Below are positions 8,415 through 15,573 of a DNA stretch of 64,000 bases, piece after piece. The DNA lies in NCBI GenBank assembly GCA_025363655.1, contig JANYDK010000139.1, positions 1-64,000 on the forward strand, read 5' to 3'. The notes below the pieces were generated by a model, which was given only the letters and a program-made list of their open reading frames with translations, was not told where the DNA came from and did no database searches. Each line of letters begins with the position of its first letter. Position 1 is the stretch's first letter. The position numbers and the translations under genes are program-made. Source of the DNA: Deltaproteobacteria bacterium (GTDB lineage Bacteria; Myxococcota_A; Polyangia; Polyangiales; JADJMO01).

Positions 8415-9581
8415 TCACGGGATCTCCTTCGCGATCACGCCCATCAGCGAGTGCGCGCCCGAGGCATCGCCGGTGAGCTCCCAGCTCATGACGCCGCCGT
8501 AATCCTTGGAGAGATCGGCGAGCCGCTTCATCGTCGCTTCGCCGACGTAGAAGAGCTTCGAGCCGTCGGCGTCGACGAGATCTTTGTTCCACGCGTCGGG
8601 GTAGTACTTGAGGACGTCGCGATAGAGCATGTAGTGGCCGGCCTCTTCGGGCTTGTCGCAGGCGCCCGAGCAGTCGGCGTAGAACTTCACTCCGAGCACG
8701 ACCTGCGCCTTCGGCACCCTCGCGGTCTCGGTGAAGTACTTCATGTCGGCGAGCGCATCGTCGTAGGTGCCGTACGACATGACGTTGACGAAATCGAAGA
8801 GCGCATAGGTCGGAGCCGACATGCCCGAACCGCCGTCTTGAATCCATCGCGCCACCGCCGCGGTCAGAAGTTGTCCCTTCGGCTTCACCAAGTCGTGCAG
8901 CTTGGCGACGAAGGTGTCGACGTTTTTGCCCATTTTTCCGGGCGATTCGACGTCGACGTCGACGCCGTCGAGGCCGAGGCGATCGAGGAAGGAGCCGACC
9001 TTGGCGACGAAGGCGTCGACGTTGCCGGGTGCATAGTGGCGCGTCAGCTTGTCGGAGTCGGCGCCTCCGCCGAGCGACGCCATCACCTTCACCTTCGAGG
9101 CGTGCGCCGCGGCGATGAACTTCTTCACGCTGTCGTCGCTGTCGCCGAGCCCGAGCTCGTTGCTCCCGTCGTCGGCGTTGGCGAACGCGAGGTTGATGTG
9201 CGTGAAGCGGGTGAACTCGATCTTCGCGGCCCAGCTCGCGAAGGAGCCGTTCCAGTTGGGCACGTAGGTGATGACGCGGGTCGAGTGGCCCGTGGTGGGC
9301 GGCACGTCGGGTGGACCGCCGTCGGTGCTCGAGGTCCCCGTGTCGTGGGCCGCGTCGAGACCGACGTCGCTCGCGGGCGGGGCATCGTCGATACGCGCGT
9401 CGTCTCCCTCGTGCGGTCTTCCGGTGTCGGGGCTTCCGGCGTCGGTGCCGCCATCGCCCGGCCCGAGCGGGACGTCCTCGGGCCCTTGGCCGCCGGCCCC
9501 GAAACAACCCCCGACTGCGACTGCGAACGCTGCGAACGAGAGGCTCGAGAGGAAAGAGAGGAAAGAGACCCGGGCCGACAT
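8415..9581 (-). CDS. GH18 chitinase-like lipoprotein
   Basis: A 388-aa predicted lipoprotein with lipid Cys near residue 26 (AVAVGGC) and an acidic Gly/Pro/Asp linker to about residue 98. The TIM barrel is of the GH18 type: STRVITYVPNWNG at strand 1, FTHINLAFANAD, KVKVMASLGGGADSD (the SxGG motif), the catalytic DGVDVDVE with Glu about residue 212 intact, FVNVMSYGTYDD and YGGVMSWELTGD at the last strands. Expected substrate is chitin or related N-acetylglucosamine polymers, with action at the cell surface. It heads the co-directional block of wall hydrolases (GH18, GH128, TOS1-like, GH64). Endo versus exo action cannot be read from sequence. Confidence 0.85.
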   Translation of the reverse strand: MSARVSFLSFLSSLSFAAFAVAVGGCFGAGGQGPEDVPLGPGDGGTDAGSPDTGRPHEGDDARIDDAPPASDVGLDAAHDTGTSSTDGGPPDVPPTTGHSTRVITYVPNWNGSFASWAAKIEFTRFTHINLAFANADDGSNELGLGDSDDSVKKFIAAAHASKVKVMASLGGGADSDKLTRHYAPGNVDAFVAKVGSFLDRLGLDGVDVDVESPGKMGKNVDTFVAKLHDLVKPKGQLLTAAVARWIQDGGSGMSAPTYALFDFVNVMSYGTYDDALADMKYFTETARVPKAQVVLGVKFYADCSGACDKPEEAGHYMLYRDVLKYYPDAWNKDLVDADGSKLFYVGEATMKRLADLSKDYGGVMSWELTGDASGAHSLMGVIAKEIP

Positions 9582-9633
9582 GTCGCCGGACTTTGCACGC
9601 GAGGTGCCGCGTCAAAACGTCGATGGAAGACGA

Positions 9634-10449
9634 TCACTCGGCAAAAGAAGGGGCGAATGCATTCCCCCAGCTGCGGTATCGAGCCCCCTCGTCGATGCCG
9701 TCGAGGGTCGATTCGCTACGACCCGCGCCCGTCGCGCGGGCGACCACCTCACCGACGAGAATCAGCGCCGGAGGTTGGAGGTTCTCCTCACGCGCTGCTT
9801 CCTCCAACGTGTCCAGGGTAGCGATGACGATCTTCTCGCGAGGCGTGGTCGCGGAGGCGACGATCGCGGCCGGCGTGCTCGCGGGCCTTCCAGAAGCGAC
9901 GAGAGCCGTGACCGTCTCGGCGAGACGAGCGAGGCCCATGTAGAGCACCAGCGTTCCTTCGGGGGGGAGCGCGGCGATCGCAGGGCTCGCACCGTCGTCT
10001 TGAAAATGCGCCGTCGCGAACGTCACGCTCGACGCGCACTCGCGATGGGTGAGCGGGATGCGCGCCGAGGCGGCGGCGCCGAGCGCAGCGGAGATTCCCG
10101 GGACGATGTCGAAGGGGATCGACGCCGCCTCGAGCTCCTCGGCTTCTTCACCGCCACGCCCGAAAATGAACGGGTCGCCTGCTTTCAGACGCACCACCTC
10201 GCGACCTTCACGCGCTCGCAAAATCACCAGCGGATGAATGCGGCCTTCGTGATGACGGAGCCCTGAGGCGCGGCGACCGACGGGGATCAGCTCGGCCTCG
10301 GGCGGGGCGAGCGCGAGGATCTCCTCGGAGACGAGCTCGTCGTAGGCGATGACCTCGGCACGGGCGAGGAGACGCGCGGCCTTCAGCGTCAAGAGCTCGG
10401 GATCGCCAGGACCCGCACCGACCAGCCACACGGTGCCCGGCGCGCTCAT
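9634..10449 (-). CDS. cobA: Uroporphyrinogen-III C-methyltransferase
   Basis: A 271-aa SUMT enzyme that methylates uroporphyrinogen III at C2 and C7 with S-adenosylmethionine to precorrin-2, the branch toward siroheme. It shows the family signatures WLVGAGPGDPELLTLKA at the N-terminus, RLKAGDPFIFGRGGEEAEEL and the PGISAALGAAASARIPLTHR loop, then GTLVLYMGLARL. The ATG overlaps the narK stop (ATGA). Siroheme is the cofactor of NirB, encoded in the same operon, so the gene is best read as cofactor supply for nitrite reduction. The precorrin-2 dehydrogenase/ferrochelatase half of CysG is not fused here and not seen nearby. Confidence 0.93.
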   Translation of the reverse strand: MSAPGTVWLVGAGPGDPELLTLKAARLLARAEVIAYDELVSEEILALAPPEAELIPVGRRASGLRHHEGRIHPLVILRAREGREVVRLKAGDPFIFGRGGEEAEELEAASIPFDIVPGISAALGAAASARIPLTHRECASSVTFATAHFQDDGASPAIAALPPEGTLVLYMGLARLAETVTALVASGRPASTPAAIVASATTPREKIVIATLDTLEEAAREENLQPPALILVGEVVARATGAGRSESTLDGIDEGARYRSWGNAFAPSFAE

Positions 10450-11705
10450 TCGCCACCTTCGCTCGCGTCGACCGTCACTTCGGCATTCGCGACGGAGACC
10501 GGCGCGGTGACACGAAAACCACCTCGCCATCCACGACGCCAAGCGACGAGGACGCGCAGCGTGACGAAGGCGAAGAGGCCGACGCAACCGAGGACGATGA
10601 AGCCAGCGCTGAACGATCCGAGACGCTGTTTGAGGGTGCCGAGCAGCGTCGGAAGGAAGAAGCCACCGAGCCCACCGAGCGCGCCGACGATCCCGGTGAC
10701 GACGCCAATCTCACGGCGAAAACGCTGTGGAACGAGCTGAAAGACGGCGCCGTTGCCCATCCCGGCGGCGACCATCGCGACGACGAAGACCATCTCCATG
10801 CGCGCGAGCGTCGGGAGGCTGGCAGCGAGAAAGTAGAGACCGGCGAGGGCGAGGAAGATCACGCCGAGCATGCGCACCGCACCGACGCGATCGGCGAACC
10901 ATCCACCGAAGGGTCGCGAGAGGCTCCCCGCGCACGCCGCACCGGCGGTGAGATAGCCTGCGGTCACCGGCGCGATCGCGAACTGATCGCAGAAGAAGAC
11001 AGGCAAGAAGCCGCTGAGGCCGACGTAGCTGCCGAAGGTGACGGCGTAGAAGACGCAGAGCCACCAGAGGTCGGGCTGACGAAGGACGGCGCGCACATCG
11101 ACCGGTTTTTCGTGCTTCTCCAGCGTCGCCGTCGGCGCGTCTTTGGCCATGCGCGCGAAGGCGATGAGCACCAGCGTCAGGGGAATGGTCGCGAGCGCGA
11201 GGACGCCATGCCAACCGACGAGGCGCGCGAGGAGCGGCGCCGAGAGGTTGGCAATCACCGTCCCGCTGTTGCCCGCCGCGGCGATGCCCATCACCAGACC
11301 TTGGCGCTCGGGCGGATACCAACGACTGGCGAGCGGCAACGCGACGGAGAACGAAGCACCGGCGGTGCCGAGGAGCGCGCCGACGGCGAGGAGCGACGGG
11401 AGACCGCGGCCGTAGAGGGCGCCGAGGACGAGCGGTACGTAGAGCACGAGGAGCATCGCGATGCCGACGCGACGACCACCGTAGCGATCGGCGAGGAGCC
11501 CCATCGGAATGCGCGCGATCGAGCCGCCGAGGATCGGCACCGCGACGAGGAGCCCCTTCTGCGCGGCGTTGAACTGGAGGTCGCGGGCGATCACCGCGCC
11601 GAGCGCGCCGAGGAGCACCCAGAGCATGAAGCTGAGATCGAAATGGAGGAAGGAGGCCACCAAGGTCGGGGTGTGGCCTCGTTTGGCGGTGACGGGGAGG
11701 TCCAT
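10446..11705 (-). CDS. narK: Nitrate/nitrite transporter, NarK/NasA-type MFS
   Basis: A 419-aa major facilitator with about 12 membrane spans. It has the nitrate-porter signatures AAGNSGTVIANLSAP in the first half and GNGAVFQLVPQRF then GVVTGIVGALGGLGG in the second, plus the MFS loop motif GLLADRYGGRRVG. It sits between hemD and cobA in the nitrate assimilation operon, with its stop overlapping cobA, which supports uptake of nitrate for NasA. A 43-bp gap separates it from hemD. Direction (nitrate import versus nitrite exchange) is not decidable from sequence, but the assimilatory context favours import. Confidence 0.93.
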   Translation of the reverse strand: MDLPVTAKRGHTPTLVASFLHFDLSFMLWVLLGALGAVIARDLQFNAAQKGLLVAVPILGGSIARIPMGLLADRYGGRRVGIAMLLVLYVPLVLGALYGRGLPSLLAVGALLGTAGASFSVALPLASRWYPPERQGLVMGIAAAGNSGTVIANLSAPLLARLVGWHGVLALATIPLTLVLIAFARMAKDAPTATLEKHEKPVDVRAVLRQPDLWWLCVFYAVTFGSYVGLSGFLPVFFCDQFAIAPVTAGYLTAGAACAGSLSRPFGGWFADRVGAVRMLGVIFLALAGLYFLAASLPTLARMEMVFVVAMVAAGMGNGAVFQLVPQRFRREIGVVTGIVGALGGLGGFFLPTLLGTLKQRLGSFSAGFIVLGCVGLFAFVTLRVLVAWRRGWRGGFRVTAPVSVANAEVTVDASEGGE

Positions 11706-11749
11706 GATTTGGCTCTATTTCTGCTGGATTTCGATGATCGCAGCGGGTC

Positions 11750-12592
11750 TCAGGCGCGCTTCGGCAGCGCGCGGGCAGAGAGGTGGCGGGCGAGGAGCGC
11801 GATCATCGGGCCCATCTTCGGATGATCGGGCTCGACGTCGGCGTGGAGGCCGACCGCCGCGAGCGCCGCGGTGCACGTCGGACCGACCGAGGCGAGGACG
11901 ATGCGTCCACGGAGCGCATCGAGGAGCGCGTCGAGCTCACCGCTCGCGCTCGCGACCTGGAGGAGATGACGGACCTGCACCTGGCTGGTGAAGGCGATGG
12001 CGTCGAGCTCGCCACGAATGACGGCGCCGATCAGCCGCTCGACCGGCGCGCGATCGTCGGGGAGACGCCACTGGTAGAGACAGAGCTCGTCGACGTGGGC
12101 GTCACGCGCGCGCAAGGTCTCGGCGAGCGTGGCGTTGCGCTCACCGTAGTGGAGGAGCGCGACCCGTCGACCTTCGAGATTCAGCGTCGAGAAGGCGTCG
12201 AGGACCTCGGCCGACGTGTACGGGGCCGCGGCCATCACCGTCGGCGGAATGCCCTCTTTTTTGAGCACCGCAGCGGGTTTCGGCCCGCGACAGACGATCG
12301 TCAGACCACGAAGCGCGACGACCACTTCTTCGCGTCGTCCGAAGCGTTCGGCGGCGTCGAGGAGGAGCGTGACGCCGGCGCCGGTGAGGAAGACGACGAC
12401 GTCGTAGCTCCCGCGCGCGAAGCCTTCGAGGAACGGACCGAGCCCGACATCGTCCGGAACCTCGGCCTCTTCGACCGCGGGCGCCGACATCGGCACGCCG
12501 CCATGTCGTTCGACGAGACGCGCGAGCTCGCCGCGCATGCGACCTTCGAGGAGGCCGATGCGCGCTTGGTGGAGGGGCGGCGCGTCGCTCAT
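11750..12592 (-). CDS. hemD: Uroporphyrinogen-III synthase-like protein
   Basis: A 280-aa two-domain U3S protein. The start ATG overlaps the nirD stop (ATGA); longer in-frame starts would run through nirD coding sequence. Family features are the low-conservation bilobed fold with FLTGAGVTLLLDAAERFG, IVCRGPKPAAVLKKEGI, VALLHYGE, AIAFTSQVQVRHLL and ASVGPTCTAALAAVGL. It cyclises hydroxymethylbilane to uroporphyrinogen III, the substrate of the CobA enzyme encoded two genes downstream. In nitrate/nitrite clusters HemD-like proteins are sometimes regulators fused to response domains; no extra domain is present here, so a plain enzymatic role is preferred. Confidence 0.82.
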   Translation of the reverse strand: MSDAPPLHQARIGLLEGRMRGELARLVERHGGVPMSAPAVEEAEVPDDVGLGPFLEGFARGSYDVVVFLTGAGVTLLLDAAERFGRREEVVVALRGLTIVCRGPKPAAVLKKEGIPPTVMAAAPYTSAEVLDAFSTLNLEGRRVALLHYGERNATLAETLRARDAHVDELCLYQWRLPDDRAPVERLIGAVIRGELDAIAFTSQVQVRHLLQVASASGELDALLDALRGRIVLASVGPTCTAALAAVGLHADVEPDHPKMGPMIALLARHLSARALPKRA

Positions 12593-12966
12593 GCGTCCCT
12601 CGATGGCTCCGTCGGCGCGGACTCGACACTCGAAGTCGGACCCGGCGACTCGGGCTCGCGCTCGAGAAGGAGCTCGCCGTCGTCGCGTACGCGAACGCGA
12701 TGGAGACGAAGCGGCGGACCGTCGTGCCCGATCGGCGCGCCGGTGGTGAGGTCCCACTTGCGACCATGGAGCGGACAGACGACGACGCAGCCGCCGAGGA
12801 TGCCGTCCGCGAGCGGTCCACCCTTGTGCGGACACGCCGCGTCGGTCGCGTGGACGCCCCCTTCACGCGGACGAAAGACCGCGAGTTCCAGCGTATTCAG
12901 GCGAAAGCAGCGACCCTCGCCGAGGGCGACGAGACGCAGCGGACCGAGCTGACGGGTGCGCATCAC
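12589..12966 (-). CDS. nirD: Nitrite reductase small subunit, Rieske-type
   Basis: A 125-aa Rieske-fold protein with both cluster motifs intact: CPHKGG (C-x-H) and CPLHGRKWDL (C-x-x-H), which would bind a [2Fe-2S] cluster. Short length and position immediately behind nirB identify it as the NirD subunit of cytoplasmic NAD(P)H nitrite reductase. The GTG start at 12966 overlaps the nirB stop (GTGA), with an ATG three bases later as alternative. The Ser/Pro/Glu-rich tail after residue 105 is not part of the Rieske fold. Some NirD proteins lack the cluster ligands; this one keeps them. Confidence 0.9.
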   Translation of the reverse strand: MMRTRQLGPLRLVALGEGRCFRLNTLELAVFRPREGGVHATDAACPHKGGPLADGILGGCVVVCPLHGRKWDLTTGAPIGHDGPPLRLHRVRVRDDGELLLEREPESPGPTSSVESAPTEPSRDA

Positions 12967-15506
12967 TCGGCCGCGTCCTTGTCATGACCTTGGGCATCGG
13001 CAGGGGCGACCGCTCCGCCGCGCTCGGAGGCCTCGGCGAGCTCGGGGATCTCGAGCACCCGCGCGAACTGCGTCGGATGCACTGGCCAGTCGGCTTCGGT
13101 CCACGGGTCGACGTACGCCGCGACCGCCTTCTCCATCTCGGCATCGAGTCGCGCGCGCTCGGCCGAGTCTCCGAGCTCGCCGTCACTTGCGCCGACGACG
13201 ATCGCGCGCACCTTTTCGATGCCGACTCGTTCGACGAAGTCGTACGTGCGCTCGAGGTAACGTGCCTCTTCGCGGTAGTGCTGGATGAATCGTCCGATGA
13301 CGCGCAGCGCCGCTTCGTGGGAGTCGACGACGCAGAGGAGGTCGCCTTTGCGCACGCGCGAGCCCGCTGCGCCGCCGACGAGGATCTCCCAATGTCCGCC
13401 TTCGATGGCGACGGCGCCGACGTCTTTGGTCGTCGCCTCGCTGCAGTTGCGCGGGCAACCTGCCGTCGCCAACTTGAGCTTCCCCGGCGTCTCGATGCCC
13501 TGAAAGCGCTTCTCGATGGCGATGCCGAGGCCGGTGCTGTCGCCGACGCCATAGCGACAAAACTCGCTGCCGACGCACGTTTTGCAGGTTCGAAAGCTCT
13601 TGGTGTAGGCGTGGCCGGACGGCATGCCGAGCTCGCGCCAGACCTCCGGCAGCTTGTCCTTGGCGATGCCGAGGAGGTCGATGCGCTGGCCGCCGGTGAT
13701 CTTGACCATCGCCACCTGGTGCTTGTCGGCGACGTCGGCGATGCGTCGAAGCTCGGCCGCGCTGGTGACGCCGCCGAAGATGCGGGGGACGACGCTGAAG
13801 GTGCCGTCCTTCTGGATGTTGGCGTGCACGCGATCGTTGATGAAACGTGCGTCACGCTCGTCGTCGTAGTCCTTGCCCCAGAGGCTCTTGAGGAGTGACG
13901 CGAGCCCGGGCTTGCTCGAAGGATCTTCGACGCCGCCGGCGAGAGCCTGAAATACGGCCGAAACGCTGCGCAAATCGCGCGCACGGACCGCGGCGACCAA
14001 GTCGGGTTTCGTCAGAGGGACGCCGGGCACGTAGTAGTGCTGCGAGGGATCGTCGTCGACGAGGCCGTCGGCGGCGGCTTCGAGGATCGCCGCGACCTGC
14101 CCTTTGCACGCGCCGCATCCGGTGCCCGCGCGGGTCGCGTCGCAGAGCATCTTCAGGCTGCGATTCCCCTTGCGCACCGCCGCGACGAGATCGCCTTTGC
14201 TGACGCCGTTGCAGTTGCAGACCTGGGCATCGTCGGCGAGCTCGGCGACGTCGATGCCGGTCTCTCCCTCGCCGCGCGCGCTCGGAAATAGCAGCTCGCC
14301 CCGGGCGGGCGGGAGCTCGGCGCCGCGGTCGAAGGCCTGAAGGAGCGAAGGCGCCGCGCTCGCGTCACCGAGCAAGATCGCCCCGATCAGCTTGCTTTTT
14401 CGTACGATCAGCTTCTTGTAGATACCGCGCGCCGGCTCCGAATACGTCACGACCTCGTCGTCGTCGCGCACCGGATCGCGATCGCCCATCACCGCCAGCT
14501 CGACGCCCATCACCTTGAGCTTGGTCGACGTCTTCGAGCCGACGTAGCGCGCATCGATGCGCCTCTTCGAGAGGTGATCGGCGAGGACGCGCGCTTGATC
14601 CCACAGCGGCGCCACCAGCCCGTAGAGCGCGCCACGGTGCTCGGCACACTCGCCGATGGCGTAGATGTCGGGATCGCTGCTCGCCATCCGATCGTCGACG
14701 ACCACGCCGCGCGCGACCTCGAGCCCGCAGTCCTTGGCGAGGCCGGCGTTGGGCCGAATTCCAGCGGAGATCACCAAGAGCTCGCAGTCGAGCGCGGTGC
14801 CGTCGCGAAAGCGGAGCCCTTCGACGCGATCTTGCCCGCGCACCTCGCGCGTCTGCTTCTCGAGCTGAATCTTCACCTTCATCCGCTCGAGCGTCTGGCG
14901 AAGAATGAGCGACGCCATCACGTCGAGCTGCAGCTCCATCAAGTGCGGCATCAGATGGACGACGTTGACCTCGAGCTCGAAATTGAGGAGACCGCGCGCC
15001 GCCTCGAGGCCGAGGAGACCGCCCCCGAGGACCGCCGCCCGCCGCGTCCCACCCTCGCGGGCGTACTTCGCGATGCCGTGACAATCGTCGAGCGTGCGAA
15101 AGACGAAGACGCCCTTTTTCAAGGCTCCGGATGCGTCTCGAAGCCCCTCGATGGGGGGCAGGAAGGGCGCGCTGCCGGTGGCGAGGACGAGGAGATCGTA
15201 GGGCACGTCGAGGCCGTCGGCGCGCACGAGCTTCGCTTTCCGATCGATCGATCGCACCTGCTTGCCGGCATGGAGCGTGACCCCGTTGCGGTCGTACCAG
15301 GCGAGCGGGTTGAGGAAGATGTCGCCCTCTCGATGCGTACCCGAGAGGACGCCCGAGAGGAGGATGCGGTTGTAGTTGCCATAGGGCTCGTCGCCGAACA
15401 TGACGATCTCGAACTGCTCAGCGCCGCCACGCGCGAGCAGCTCTTCGACGAACCGCGCGCCGGCCATCCCGTTCCCGATGACTACCAGTCGCTGCTTGCG
15501 TTCCAT
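12963..15506 (-). CDS. nirB: Assimilatory nitrite reductase [NAD(P)H] large subunit
   Basis: An 847-aa cytoplasmic enzyme reducing nitrite to ammonium. In order: FAD/NAD domain (LVVIGNGMAGARFVEELL at the start, then ATGSAPFLPP), a BFD-like [2Fe-2S] domain (VCNCNGVSKGD, then GTGCGACKGQ), a ferredoxin-like sulfite/nitrite reductase half-domain, and the siroheme/[4Fe-4S] site (TCKTCVGSEFCRYG with ATAGCPRNCSEA, four Cys). Length matches the family. The ATG at 15506 follows AGGAAAGGT, a strong ribosome-binding site; an in-frame start 24 bases upstream lacks one. It lies 64 bp behind nasA, and that gap is a heptamer repeat. Confidence 0.95.
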   Translation of the reverse strand: MERKQRLVVIGNGMAGARFVEELLARGGAEQFEIVMFGDEPYGNYNRILLSGVLSGTHREGDIFLNPLAWYDRNGVTLHAGKQVRSIDRKAKLVRADGLDVPYDLLVLATGSAPFLPPIEGLRDASGALKKGVFVFRTLDDCHGIAKYAREGGTRRAAVLGGGLLGLEAARGLLNFELEVNVVHLMPHLMELQLDVMASLILRQTLERMKVKIQLEKQTREVRGQDRVEGLRFRDGTALDCELLVISAGIRPNAGLAKDCGLEVARGVVVDDRMASSDPDIYAIGECAEHRGALYGLVAPLWDQARVLADHLSKRRIDARYVGSKTSTKLKVMGVELAVMGDRDPVRDDDEVVTYSEPARGIYKKLIVRKSKLIGAILLGDASAAPSLLQAFDRGAELPPARGELLFPSARGEGETGIDVAELADDAQVCNCNGVSKGDLVAAVRKGNRSLKMLCDATRAGTGCGACKGQVAAILEAAADGLVDDDPSQHYYVPGVPLTKPDLVAAVRARDLRSVSAVFQALAGGVEDPSSKPGLASLLKSLWGKDYDDERDARFINDRVHANIQKDGTFSVVPRIFGGVTSAAELRRIADVADKHQVAMVKITGGQRIDLLGIAKDKLPEVWRELGMPSGHAYTKSFRTCKTCVGSEFCRYGVGDSTGLGIAIEKRFQGIETPGKLKLATAGCPRNCSEATTKDVGAVAIEGGHWEILVGGAAGSRVRKGDLLCVVDSHEAALRVIGRFIQHYREEARYLERTYDFVERVGIEKVRAIVVGASDGELGDSAERARLDAEMEKAVAAYVDPWTEADWPVHPTQFARVLEIPELAEASERGGAVAPADAQGHDKDAAE

Positions 15507-15514
15507 GTCGACCT

Positions 15515-15573
15515 TTCCTTCACGCGTCACACGTCACGCGTCACACCGCACACTTCACGCACTCACGCACTCA
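15515..15573 (-). repeat. Heptamer repeat between nasA and nirB
   Basis: On the plus strand TCAC begins at 15520, 15527, 15534 and 15541 (exact 7-base period), then at 15555, 15563 and 15571 with slight drift. On the coding strand this is a run of CGYGTGA units directly before the nirB ribosome-binding site, the first overlapping the nasA stop. It is a simple-sequence repeat that could vary in length. Confidence 0.8.

Noticed and set aside
9594-9609. A GG-N10-GC element (CGGCACCTCGCGTGCA on the minus strand) just upstream of the GH18 gene
   Set aside because: Only 9 of 12 fixed sigma-54 positions match, it would also give an almost leaderless message, and no sigma-54 activator is near; chance in high-GC DNA is likely.
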